Shown here piece by piece: positions 35,868 through 44,340 of a stretch of 64,000 nt of DNA. This stretch comes from Streptomyces griseiscabiei (GTDB taxonomy: Bacteria; Actinomycetota; Actinomycetes; Streptomycetales; Streptomycetaceae): assembly GCF_020010925.1 (NCBI RefSeq), contig NZ_JAGJBZ010000002.1, positions 3,658,001-3,722,000 on the forward strand, read 5' to 3'. The notes beneath the pieces were generated by a model. That model was not told the origin of the DNA, did not search any database, and saw nothing but the letters and a program-made list of their open reading frames with translations. Within the stretch, counting starts at the first letter, position 1; the number at the start of each line of letters is the position of its first letter. The translations under genes were made by a program, and so were the position numbers.

Positions 35868-36760
35868 CCATGCACGAGACCCCGACCGTCACGGACGCGG
35901 TGCCCCTGGGCCCGCTGGAACGCACCGCGCTGCTGACCGCGGCGCTGCGCGCCGCCGAGACGAGCCGTTCGGACCGCCTCTACACGGACCCGTACGCCGC
36001 CGGTCTGGCCGGCGCCGCGGGCTGGGCACTGCTCGCCGAGATCGCCGCGGTCACCGGCCGCCGCACCGACGAGTCCGACGTGCCGAGTACCCCCGACTTC
36101 AACGCCATCCGCACCCGCTTCCTCGACGACCACCTGCGCCGCCTCACCTTCGAGGGCGGCATACGCCAGGTCGTGATGGCGCCCGCCGGCCTCGACACCC
36201 GGGCCTGGCGGCTGCGCTGGCCGGCCGGCACCCGCTGGTTCGAGATCGACCAACCGGCTCTGCTCGCCCGCAAACGGCAGCGGATGGCCGAGGCCAGGCC
36301 CTGCGCGGACCTCCGTACCGTCCCGGCCGATCTCACCGGTCTCGACTGGGAGACGACACTGCGGGAGCGCGGCTACGACCCGGCCCGCCCCTCGGTGTGG
36401 GTGCTGGAGGGACTGCTGTACTACCTGCCGTCGGACGAGGTGCGCCGACTGCTGACCCGCATCGCCGCCTGCTCCGCCCCCGGCAGCAGGATCGCCGCCG
36501 ACATGGTGAACACCGCCGCCCTGACGCTGCCCGAGATGGAGCCGCTGCTCTCCGTGTTCGAAGGCTGGGGCACTCCCTGGGTGTCCGGCTGCGATGTCCC
36601 CGAGCGTCTCTTCGACCAGTGCGGCTACACGGTGAGGGCCGTGCAGCCCGGCCAGCCCGGGGCCGACTTCGCCCGCTGGCCCGACCCGGTGCCGCCCCGC
36701 AGCGCACGAGGAGCACGCCGGGTGTTCTTCGTCCACGGCGCCCTCCGGATCCCGCGGTGA
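35864..36760 (+). CDS. LCM-family SAM-dependent O-methyltransferase
   Basis: 298 residues of the leucine carboxyl methyltransferase-like family. FNAIRTRFLDDHL near residue 85, the motif I variant QVVMAPAGLDTRAWRL and WFEIDQPALLARKR are family signatures. Members methylate carboxylates or hydroxyls of polyketides and peptides. ATGA overlap with the GH3 gene (35864-35867) and GTGA with the next gene. A carboxyl methylation of the GH3 product, or of its acid substrate, would fit. Confidence 0.88.
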   Translation: MTMHETPTVTDAVPLGPLERTALLTAALRAAETSRSDRLYTDPYAAGLAGAAGWALLAEIAAVTGRRTDESDVPSTPDFNAIRTRFLDDHLRRLTFEGGIRQVVMAPAGLDTRAWRLRWPAGTRWFEIDQPALLARKRQRMAEARPCADLRTVPADLTGLDWETTLRERGYDPARPSVWVLEGLLYYLPSDEVRRLLTRIAACSAPGSRIAADMVNTAALTLPEMEPLLSVFEGWGTPWVSGCDVPERLFDQCGYTVRAVQPGQPGADFARWPDPVPPRSARGARRVFFVHGALRIPR

Positions 36761-37935
36761 GCGAGGCAGCCACCGCCGTCACGACCGTGCCGCGGCCCCG
36801 GACCGGGACCGGGAGCCGATCGGCCCGGCACCGGGTCCTGCTGGCCCCCGTCACCGTCACGCCGTCCAAGCCGCTCACCCCGAGTCACCTCAAGGGACTG
36901 CTGTGGTCGGACGTGATGTACCGCGCCACCCGCCAGGTGGCCGAGGTGAGCCTCCGCTACAGCCACACCACCTACCACCCCACCGAACAGACCCTCGGCT
37001 TCTGGGAGTTCCTGGACCGCCGCTACGGCGACATCGACTACGCCTCCCTCGACGAGTGCGGCATCGGGGAGCTGTACGTGGCCTTCCGCGCCGCCGGCGA
37101 TACCGTCCCCGCGGCCGCCCTGCGTCCCTACGCGGACGCAGTCGAGCAGGGCTGGACGCATCCCGCCGCCACCCGGGTCCTCGGCATCTGGACCCGGCAG
37201 TACGAGGCGCTCGGCCTGACCGACCCCGGACTGCTCGCCCACCAGCCGCCGGGGCTGGGCCTGACCGAGATGATCGACAGGCTCGGAGCCCTCGGGATGT
37301 GCCTTGACCACCGGCCGCTCGGAGGCCCCGTCTTCCTCGACCTCACACGCCACGGGCTGCCGCTGCGCCCCCTGGTCGGTTCCGACGGCCGGCCCAACTA
37401 CCTGGCCTGCGCCCTGCGTGAACTCATGCCGCTGGCAGCCGAGTACGACGAGGTCGTCCTGCTCTACGACAGTCAGCTGGACCCCGACTACCAGCGCCTC
37501 GCCCGGGTCCTCACGGCGCTCGGGCCCTGTGTGGTCCGGGTGCCCGTCGGACGGGTCCCGATCGACGGCACGATCCGCTCCGCACGCGAGGGCGGCTGGC
37601 GCGATCACCACGCCGGCGCCCTGCTCGACGCGGCCGGATCCGGGCACAGTCCGGCCGCCGTACGGCTCGGTATGCGGCTGTACTTCATCGCCGTACTCGG
37701 TCCCGGGCACGCCGAGGGCTACCGGTCGGAGCTGCTGCGCCAGTATCTCGGCCGCGCCGAACGTCTCATCGCCGCGGCGCTCACGGATCCGCGGTCACCG
37801 GAGCGGTCCCTCGCCGAGCGGGTGGACGGGCACAGAAGGGTTCGACTGCACGTCGATCCCTATAAGTTGACCTCGTCCCTCCTCGGCCGACGCCACCGGC
37901 CGGCGGGCGACCTCCTGACAGAGGTGTATCTGTGA
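36757..37935 (+). CDS. Degenerate class I aminoacyl-tRNA synthetase-like protein (arginyl-type)
   Basis: 392 residues from a GTG overlapping the methyltransferase stop. The N-terminal part, PSKPLTPSHLKGLLWSDVM (36-54), lines up by eye with the HIGH region of arginyl-tRNA synthetases, with HIGH changed to TPSH. SDGRPNYLACALRELMPLA (209-227) and DEVVLLYDSQLDPDYQRL resemble the ArgRS segment where the chain runs ...DGTPtYLtRDiAyh..., and DGTIRSAREG (270-279) sits where KMSKS is expected. No anticodon-binding domain of normal size follows. It may activate an amino acid without tRNA, or bind aminoacyl-tRNA for amide synthesis. The fold assignment comes from pattern reading and is the key uncertainty. 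Confidence 0.55.
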   Translation: MSEAATAVTTVPRPRTGTGSRSARHRVLLAPVTVTPSKPLTPSHLKGLLWSDVMYRATRQVAEVSLRYSHTTYHPTEQTLGFWEFLDRRYGDIDYASLDECGIGELYVAFRAAGDTVPAAALRPYADAVEQGWTHPAATRVLGIWTRQYEALGLTDPGLLAHQPPGLGLTEMIDRLGALGMCLDHRPLGGPVFLDLTRHGLPLRPLVGSDGRPNYLACALRELMPLAAEYDEVVLLYDSQLDPDYQRLARVLTALGPCVVRVPVGRVPIDGTIRSAREGGWRDHHAGALLDAAGSGHSPAAVRLGMRLYFIAVLGPGHAEGYRSELLRQYLGRAERLIAAALTDPRSPERSLAERVDGHRRVRLHVDPYKLTSSLLGRRHRPAGDLLTEVYL

Positions 37936-38825
37936 CCTCGGACCACGACCCATACGGGGACACGACCGCGCCGGTATCCGCAGCCGCAGCCGGAGACATC
38001 GACGCCGGTACCGACACGGTGCAGCGAGCCCTGCGGACCGCCCTGCGGGAACGATTCAGCCGCGCGCATCCCGAGCTGACCTCACGGCACGACCTCTCGA
38101 CGACGGAGGGACTGGCCTCGGTGGGCGCCGCGTCCGCCGAGGCCGACACCACTCTGGTCGCCGTGGTGGTGCGGGACCTGGACCTCGCAGCCTGGGCCGG
38201 GCAGACCTGCGCGTTCGCCCTGGGCCTCGACGCGGCGCAGGGCGCCGCCTGGCGGCGGGCCTTCACCCGGACCGTGTTCCTCGCGGGTAACCCGGCGGAA
38301 CTCAGGGCCCGGTTCCCGTTCGCCCGGATGACCCGGGACGCGTCGGTCGCCTGGACCGCGCCCGGGCCACCCGCGGCCACCGCCGCGCTGCGCCGCCTGC
38401 TGAAACTGCTGCATGCTCCGGCGGAGGTCCCGAACGGCGGGGACATCGCCTTCGACGTGCCCCACCCGAAGCTCCAGGTGCTCCATCCGGTGCTCCGGGT
38501 GCCAGGGCCGGCGTCCGGCGGCGCTCCGGCGCCGTCCTGTCCGCCTGTCGGCGGAGTGGTCCACCTCGCCACTGCCGACTGCACGATGTCGGCCGCCCTG
38601 GTCCACCTGAACCACCTGCTGACCGAGGCCGTTCTGGACGGACTGGTCGCACCGGGAGACCGCTTCGTGCTGCGCGGGGTTCCCCGCCTCACAGCAGGAC
38701 CGGAACCCTTCGACGCCGTACGTGTCGTCCCGGACGAACGCCTCCCCGACCGGCTGCGACTGGCCGCCGCGCTGACCGCGACCACGCGCCGGACTCCGGC
38801 TCGATCGAGGACGGGGCGGTTCTGA
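37932..38825 (+). CDS. Uncharacterised protein, last gene of the kinase-GH3 unit
   Basis: 297 residues, GTG start overlapping the stop of the synthetase-like gene (GTGA at 37932-37935). No catalytic motif was recognised. There is a short N-terminal Ala/Asp-rich segment, then an alpha/beta region (TTLVAVVVRDLDLAAWAGQ) and a C-terminal basic tail. From memory it may belong to a Streptomyces family catalogued as DUF6182, which I cannot verify. Its constant coupling to the upstream gene suggests a complex with it. Confidence 0.65.
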   Translation: MTSDHDPYGDTTAPVSAAAAGDIDAGTDTVQRALRTALRERFSRAHPELTSRHDLSTTEGLASVGAASAEADTTLVAVVVRDLDLAAWAGQTCAFALGLDAAQGAAWRRAFTRTVFLAGNPAELRARFPFARMTRDASVAWTAPGPPAATAALRRLLKLLHAPAEVPNGGDIAFDVPHPKLQVLHPVLRVPGPASGGAPAPSCPPVGGVVHLATADCTMSAALVHLNHLLTEAVLDGLVAPGDRFVLRGVPRLTAGPEPFDAVRVVPDERLPDRLRLAAALTATTRRTPARSRTGRF

Positions 38826-38834
38826 CGCTCCTCG

Positions 38835-38857
38835 GAGTCACTCGCACCGGGTGACTC
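38835..38857 (+). terminator. Short stem-loop after the five-gene unit
   Basis: GAGTCAC and GTGACTC form perfect 7-bp arms around a 9-base loop, beginning ten bases after the stop codon. It could terminate the plus-strand unit; it might instead be a scar of the neighbouring insertion element. Confidence 0.4.
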
Positions 38858-39007
38858 GGCCTCCGGCGAGGACGTCCGGCCGGGTCGATGCCTCGCCGTT
38901 CTCGACGCGGTACACCTTTCGGCGCTGCGGCTCGACCTCGGCAACCGCCACCGTCGGCACAACCGCGCGCCCGGCGGCGTTCGCCGCCGACCGTGCGGCC
39001 GCCGGCA

Positions 39008-39500
39008 TTCGACTGTCTGCCGGCCCGTGCGGACGCGTACTTCGAGCCGGCCGACGCGCTGTTGTGCGCGGACGGTCCGGTGAAGAAGCCGGTGGAGCTG
39101 TCGCTGAGGCCGAGCATCGCCGGGGCTACGGCTCGCTGCACGGTGCTTTGGACCACGGCCGTCCGGAGACGGACCGGCTGCGGGATCTGCTGGCATCGAT
39201 GCCGCTGCCGCGTTGCGACGGACGGCTCGTGCTCACGGTAGACGTCTCCCCGTGGCTGCGCTCGGACGCGGCGTGTTCGCCGGAGCGGTGGTTCTGCCAC
39301 GTCCGGGGCCGCTTCAAGGAGACCGCGCAGATCATTCCTGGCTGGCCGTACTCGTTCGTCGCCGCGCTGACGCCGGACCGCACCTCGTGGACCAGGGTGC
39401 TGGACGCGATCCGTCTCGGCGCCGACGACGACGCTGCGGCCGTAACGGCCGACCGGCTCCGGCAGGTGACGCGGCGACTGATCACGGTCGGGCCGCGGCG
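39008..39500 (+). pseudogene. Frameshifted 5' fragment of an IS701-like DDE transposase
   Basis: Two plus-strand frames join to a typical transposase N-terminal region: FDCLPARADAYFEPADALL ... VELSL in one frame to about 39108, then EHRRGYGSL, LTVDVSPWLRSDA, ERWFCHVRGR and IIPGWPYSFVAAL in another. The first catalytic Asp region (TVDVSPWL) is present, but reading stops being homologous near 39495 and the rest of the gene is absent, replaced by the P450 gene end. It is a dead remnant marking a junction between two gene blocks. No terminal repeats were recognised. The 38858-39007 stretch before it holds nothing I can assign. Confidence 0.7.
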
Positions 39501-39522
39501 AGGCGTGCTCCGGGGACCTGGC

Positions 39523-40734
39523 TCAGGAGAGGCGGACAGGCAGTTTGTCGAAGGCGACCAGGCGGTCCGTGCGGACCTCCAGCGGATCGCCTACGAGTTC
39601 GACCGAGGAGTGGCGTTCGGCGACGAGGCCGAGGATCACTCTGGTCTCGGCCCGCGCCAGCAGCTGTCCGGCACAGGCGTGGGTACCGAGCCCGAACGTC
39701 AGGTTCCGGCTCGCCTCCGGCGGCCGGGCGTGGTCGAACTCGTCCGGGTTCTCGAACACCGCCGGGTCCCGGTTCGCGGCGCCGATCGGGTACTTGACGC
39801 AGGACCCGGCGGGGATGCGCACGCCCTGGATCTCGACGTCCTCGTCGGGGAAGCGGGTGACGATGAGTTCCACGGGGTTCAGCCGGGCCAGTTCGTTGAT
39901 GAACGCGTCCCGGATCTCCGGCCTTTCCCTGAACTCCGCCATCAGGTCCGGTCGTTCGGCGAACAGCTTGAAGCCGGCGCCGATGAGGTAGGCGGGGTTC
40001 GGGCCGCCCGACATGTACAGCAGCACCGTGGTCTCCAGGACCTCGCGCCAGGTCAGCTCACCGCGCCCGTGGGCGGCGAGGAGCTCGTCGACCAGACCGT
40101 TCCCGGGCTCGTCGGCGCTCTGCTTCTCCCGTACGTACCGCTCGGTCTCGGCGAACATGAAGGTCATCCCGGCCAGCGACCTCGCGTGGATGTCCTCACC
40201 CGGTGCGGTCGCGTTGATGAGCATCGCGTCCCACAGCGCCCAGAACATCCCCTCCACATCACCCACGGGCATGTCGAGGATGCGGCACATCGTCAGATGG
40301 GTCGGCATCACGCCCAGGTCGAAGTGGGCGTCCACCACATCGCCGGGGCCGAGCCGGTCGAGTGCCTCGACGGTGAAGTCGTGCGTCAGCCGGGCCCAGG
40401 TGCCGATCATCTTCGGTGTCAGCCAGCGGTTGGTCAGCCGCCGCATCCGGGTGTGCTCCGGTGCGTCCTTCGACAGGACCGTGTTGTCGAACGCGGTCCA
40501 CGGGTGCGGCGGCGCACCGGGGACGGCGAAGGACGGCGGCTCCGCGATCCGCATGCACGGACGTTTCGCGTGGTGCATGGTGTCCGCGTGGTTCAGCACC
40601 ACGTAGGTGTTCTCCCTGGTCCGGTGCACCGGCGCGATCGCCCGTGCCCGCTCGTACGCCGGGTACGGGTCGGCCCGGAACCGCTCGTCGTTCCACGGGA
40701 ACAGGGCCGAGGCGTCCTCGATGGTCAGGCTCAT
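39523..40734 (-). CDS. Cytochrome P450 with atypical oxygen-activation site
   Basis: 403 residues. Haem ligand Cys354 in FGLGTHACAG; ExxR is E281-R284 (NELARL). In the I helix the usual acid-alcohol pair (as in AGHETT) is replaced: SGGPNPAYL puts Pro245 and Asn246 at those positions. Loss of the Thr is rare; P450cin (CYP176A), which oxidises 1,8-cineole, has Asn there too and also uses a flavodoxin, as encoded immediately upstream here. The overall sequence is otherwise not close to P450cin. Hydroxylation of a small oxygenated substrate at the head of a degradation route is inferred from the Baeyer-Villiger and hydrolase genes nearby. Confidence 0.92.
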   Translation of the reverse strand: MSLTIEDASALFPWNDERFRADPYPAYERARAIAPVHRTRENTYVVLNHADTMHHAKRPCMRIAEPPSFAVPGAPPHPWTAFDNTVLSKDAPEHTRMRRLTNRWLTPKMIGTWARLTHDFTVEALDRLGPGDVVDAHFDLGVMPTHLTMCRILDMPVGDVEGMFWALWDAMLINATAPGEDIHARSLAGMTFMFAETERYVREKQSADEPGNGLVDELLAAHGRGELTWREVLETTVLLYMSGGPNPAYLIGAGFKLFAERPDLMAEFRERPEIRDAFINELARLNPVELIVTRFPDEDVEIQGVRIPAGSCVKYPIGAANRDPAVFENPDEFDHARPPEASRNLTFGLGTHACAGQLLARAETRVILGLVAERHSSVELVGDPLEVRTDRLVAFDKLPVRLS

Positions 40735-40755
40735 CTACCGGTCACTCCTTCTGAT

Positions 40756-40775
40756 CGGGGCGGGGCGGGGCGGGG
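40756..40775. repeat. CGGGG tandem repeat (4 units)
   Basis: Four perfect CGGGG units fill the gap between the P450 start and the flavodoxin stop. On the coding strand it reads as C-runs ahead of the P450 gene; it may be slippage-prone. No other function is suggested. Confidence 0.5.
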
Positions 40776-41228
40776 TCAGACGGTCACGAGGGCCAGGAGG
40801 TCACGGGCCCACGCGGCGGCGAGGTCCGTGGCGGGGGTCGTCGACGCGGCGTCGTGCCTGGCCGTGGTCCCGAGCTGCTCCGCGCCGAGCTCCAGGAGGG
40901 CCGTACGGAGGGTCTCGATCGCGTTGTTGAACGTCTCGTAGACGCTGTCGCCGAGCCCGAACGCCGCGAACCGCACACCGGTCAGATCGGGGCGCTCCGC
41001 CATGAGGGCCTCGTAGAACGGCGCCGCCGTCTCCGGCAGTCCGCCCTCCCCGTAGGTGGAACTCACGAACACGGCGATCTCCATGGCCGGAAGATCGGAC
41101 ACCTCGATGTCGGTCAGCTCCGTGGTGACGGTCTCGAATCCCTGGCCACCGAACGCGGCGGCGATGTCGTCGGCGGCCATCTCCGCGTTGCCCGACTCGG
41201 TCCCGAACAGGACGTGTACGACGGTCAT
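40776..41228 (-). CDS. Flavodoxin, electron donor to the P450
   Basis: 150 residues starting MTVVHVLFGTESGNAEMAADDI, with the FMN phosphate loop FGTESGNAE, the STYGEGGLPETA loop and FAAFGLGDSVYETF ring-stacking region of flavodoxin/CysJ-type domains. P450s usually take electrons from a ferredoxin; flavodoxin partners such as cindoxin are uncommon. Gene order reductase-flavodoxin-P450, with gaps of 1 and 41 bp, shows a complete electron chain. Confidence 0.92.
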   Translation of the reverse strand: MTVVHVLFGTESGNAEMAADDIAAAFGGQGFETVTTELTDIEVSDLPAMEIAVFVSSTYGEGGLPETAAPFYEALMAERPDLTGVRFAAFGLGDSVYETFNNAIETLRTALLELGAEQLGTTARHDAASTTPATDLAAAWARDLLALVTV

Positions 41229-41229
41229 C

Positions 41230-42531
41230 TCATGTCTCCTGGGTTGCGGACGGTCCGGTCGTGGCCGTCGGGGTGGGGAGCAGGGCATCGGGTCCCGTCG
41301 CCGCGGCGAGGAGCTCGTCCCTGGTGGTGAACTTCGTCCGGCATCTGTCGGGACGGGCACGTCGTCGCTCCGCCTCGTCGATGCGCTGCCACGCCTCGAA
41401 GCCCACCGCCGAGGCGGGCAGCCGGTCACGCAGCCCGGCCAGGCCCGCACGGCGGCGTGGTTCCTGGCCGCGAAGGAACGCGAGGATGTCCTTCGCCGTC
41501 TCCGCCGCCAGCTTGCGGTTCTCCGCCAGATTGCCCAGCCGGCCGGTGGCGGGCCCGCCCACGCGGAACACGTTCGGCGCCTCAGGACCGTTCGACCGGG
41601 CCAGATGTGCGGCCGGGGCGTCGAAGCCGATCGCCGTGATGACGGTGTCGGCGTCGAGGTGGTCGACCGGGCCGCCGCCCGCGCGGCGCGTCGTCACGCG
41701 GACGCGGCCGTCGTGCCGCCGGATCGAGGTCGGAACCCGCTCGAACCGCACGTCCACCGTCGTGCGCGGGGGCACCGAGTCCTCGTCGACCAAGGGGGTT
41801 CCGTCCACGCGTACCTGGACACCCACGACGTGCGCGAGTTCCTTCACCATCGACGCGTCCCACTTCGCCAGCCGCGACGGACATCGCCCCAGGATGTGGA
41901 TGGTCCGCACCGGGTCGGGTGCCACCGTGCGCAGGGCGTCGTCGTCGACGTCGGACGCGATGAAGTCCAGGTCGGACTTCGACAGCAGCCGCGCGACGTC
42001 CACCGCGACGTTCCCGGTGCCTAGGATGACGACCTCCGAACCGAGCCCCCGGAGACCGTCCCGCCGGTGCCGCAAGCGGGCGTCCGGGTCCGAGTTCAGA
42101 AGCCGGACCAGGTCTCCGGCGCCGACGATCCGGGCGTCCGGGTCCTGGTCGATGTCCAGTGGCCGGTCCGCCCCCAGCCCGGTCGCGAGGACGACCGCGT
42201 GGAAGTTCTCCAGCAGCGTGTCGAAGCCGAGGTCGGTCCCGACGGACACGTTCCCGACGAACTCCACTCCCGGCTGGGCGAAGAGCCGCTCGAACTGACG
42301 CGACACCGCCTTCGCGCCCTGGTGGTCCGGGGCGATGCCGTACCGCACCAGCCCGAAGGGCGTCGGCAGCGAGTCGAGGACGGCGACCTCGATGTCCGGT
42401 TGTCCCTTGCGCAGGGCCTGGGCCGCGTAACACCCGCTGGGGCCGGCGCCGACGACCGCCACCCGGAACGGGGACCCGTCGCCGGTGGGGGAGGCCGCGC
42501 GGCTCGGCGCTGTCTCTGCCGGAGTTCTCAT
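41230..42531 (-). CDS. FAD-dependent NADPH:flavodoxin/ferredoxin reductase (adrenodoxin-reductase/FprA type)
   Basis: 433 residues. FAD motif VAVVGAGPSGCYAAQALRK, LPTPFGLVRYGIAPDH, NADPH motif VILGTGNVAVDVARLL and ITAIGFDA are FprA/adrenodoxin-reductase landmarks. It passes electrons from NADPH to the flavodoxin encoded one base downstream. Its start is about 50 bp from the 19-bp operator at 42582-42600, so it is the first gene of the P450 operon. Confidence 0.92.
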   Translation of the reverse strand: MRTPAETAPSRAASPTGDGSPFRVAVVGAGPSGCYAAQALRKGQPDIEVAVLDSLPTPFGLVRYGIAPDHQGAKAVSRQFERLFAQPGVEFVGNVSVGTDLGFDTLLENFHAVVLATGLGADRPLDIDQDPDARIVGAGDLVRLLNSDPDARLRHRRDGLRGLGSEVVILGTGNVAVDVARLLSKSDLDFIASDVDDDALRTVAPDPVRTIHILGRCPSRLAKWDASMVKELAHVVGVQVRVDGTPLVDEDSVPPRTTVDVRFERVPTSIRRHDGRVRVTTRRAGGGPVDHLDADTVITAIGFDAPAAHLARSNGPEAPNVFRVGGPATGRLGNLAENRKLAAETAKDILAFLRGQEPRRRAGLAGLRDRLPASAVGFEAWQRIDEAERRRARPDRCRTKFTTRDELLAAATGPDALLPTPTATTGPSATQET

Positions 42532-42581
42532 GGCTACCTCGGTTGCTGCGGAAGGGTCTCTACGGGTGCGATGAACGGTAG

Positions 42582-42600
42582 CTAACTAACGATAGTTAGC
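42582..42600. promoter_or_regulatory. Operator copy 1 of a shared 19-bp motif
   Basis: CTAACTAACGATAGTTAGC, almost wholly symmetric (arms CTAACTA/TAGTTAG). It lies 51 bp upstream of the reductase-flavodoxin-P450 operon and matches three other sites at 45485, 53621 and 53665. Two of those flank the TetR start, so TetR is the probable binder. Confidence 0.75.
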
Positions 42601-42682
42601 ATGGGGCGCCGACCTCGCTCGTGCGAAGGACGTGAACGGCGTGATCGCTCGATCGAGGTCGGCCGCCGTCAGCGGAGGGCCG

Positions 42683-44155
42683 TCACAGTTCCTGGCGGCC
42701 GATGCGCTGGTAGACCTCGGGACGCCGGCTGCGCAGCACCCGCGCGTGGACCATCCCGACGGCGAACAGGGCGAAGGTGAAGAAGAGGAAGAACGACGTG
42801 ACGAAGCCGGAGCCGCCGAGCAGGTCCGCGTAGTTCGTCACCGCGAGGTACGCCACCACACCGACCCCGGCGGCCGACACGAGCGGTGCCACCGTGGTCT
42901 TCCACACGGGCTCGGAGGACGGATTGCGGCGGAAGTAGCAGAACACCGCCACGCTCGCCGCGAACAGGAGCAGCAGGATCGCGAGGGACCCGATGCCGGA
43001 CGCACGCGCGTACAGGACGTTCGGGTCGCTGCCCAGTGCCACGAACAGCACCACGCCGATCGCCCACAGCACACCGATGAGGGACGCGGCCACGTACGGC
43101 GACCCGTGCCTGACATGCACCTTGCCCAGCGCCGTCGGCACCACGCCGTCGGTGCCGAGGGAGTGCAGGTACCGCGCCGCGACATTGTGGATGGACAGCA
43201 TCGACGCCAGGATCGAGGTCATCAGCAGCACGGTGACGACGTCCATGACGGTCTTGCCGACCATCGCGGTCATCGAGTCGGTGAACAGCCCGCCGAGGTT
43301 GGCCGTGGCGACCGCCTGTGCCTCGTCGGCGCCGGTGAAGGCGAGGTACGCCCACGCGGCCAAGGCGTAGAAGACGCCGATGCCGGCCACGGACAGATAG
43401 GTGGCCCGGGGGATCGTCCGGTCGGGGTCCTTGACCTCCTCGCGGAAGATGACGGTGGCCTCGAAGCCGAAGAAGTTGCCGACCACGAACAGCAGGGCGA
43501 GACCGATGTTGGGGTCGGTGACCCAGGGCAGGGCCAGCGAGGCACCTCCGGTGCCGGCGGGGGCCCCGTGCGTGAAGGACGCGATGTCGAAGACGACGAC
43601 CACCACGACTTCGAGCACCATGACGACGGTCAGCACCTTCGCCGAGAGGTCGATGCGCCGGTAGGCCAGCGCGGTGGTCACCGCGACGATCGCCACGGCG
43701 TACCAGCCCCACGCGATGTGGGGACCGCCGAGGTTCTTCTCCACATAGCTCTGGACGGTGATGGCGAAGAACGGCGGGGCGAAGAACCCGATCATGAAGT
43801 AGCCGAACGTCGCCAGGAACGCGCCGCCCAGACCGGCCGGGCGGCCGAGGCCCTGGGTGACGAAGGCGTAGAAGCCGCCGGGGTTCGCCACCGTGCGGCC
43901 CATCAGGGTGAAGCCGACGCAGAAGGCCAGGAGCACGACCGTCGCCACGATGTAGATCGCCGGCCCCGTCTTGCCGCCGAACATCAGCAGCACCGGGATG
44001 AACCCGGCCACCGTGGTCAGCGGCGCGGAGAACGCGAGCACGCTCATGGCGAGCTCTCCGACGCCCATGTTGCCCTGCAGTCGTCGCGGCTGATCCACGA
44101 CTTCCGCCTTTCCTCTCGCACCACTCACGGTGGGGACCTGCTCGTGTCTTGCCAT
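42683..44155 (-). CDS. APC-superfamily permease
   Basis: 490 residues with about 12 hydrophobic helices. LAMSVLAFSAPLTTVAGFIPVLL, GGFYAFVTQGLGRPAG and FFGFEATVIFREEVKDPDRTIPRATYLS are APC (amino acid/polyamine/organocation) signatures. GGAAGAG precedes the ATG. In this setting it probably imports the carboxylate or amine substrate of the catabolic island. It lies 185 bp downstream of the D-2-hydroxyacid dehydrogenase gene and may share its promoter. Confidence 0.9.
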   Translation of the reverse strand: MARHEQVPTVSGARGKAEVVDQPRRLQGNMGVGELAMSVLAFSAPLTTVAGFIPVLLMFGGKTGPAIYIVATVVLLAFCVGFTLMGRTVANPGGFYAFVTQGLGRPAGLGGAFLATFGYFMIGFFAPPFFAITVQSYVEKNLGGPHIAWGWYAVAIVAVTTALAYRRIDLSAKVLTVVMVLEVVVVVVFDIASFTHGAPAGTGGASLALPWVTDPNIGLALLFVVGNFFGFEATVIFREEVKDPDRTIPRATYLSVAGIGVFYALAAWAYLAFTGADEAQAVATANLGGLFTDSMTAMVGKTVMDVVTVLLMTSILASMLSIHNVAARYLHSLGTDGVVPTALGKVHVRHGSPYVAASLIGVLWAIGVVLFVALGSDPNVLYARASGIGSLAILLLLFAASVAVFCYFRRNPSSEPVWKTTVAPLVSAAGVGVVAYLAVTNYADLLGGSGFVTSFFLFFTFALFAVGMVHARVLRSRRPEVYQRIGRQEL

Positions 44156-44340
44156 GAGTTTCTCTTCCTGGTGGGGCCCACCCGTACAAGCGCCGGGCTG
44201 GTCGGGGTTGGTGTCGCCTCCCCGGGGATGCCGTCCTGTTCAGGAACGTGCTCACCGCGTGGAGCTCGCTGCGCCGGGGCTGGTGCCCGCGCAGACGTTC
44301 TGGTGTGGGGGGAGGTGGCCGCGCCGGGACGCCGGTCCGG

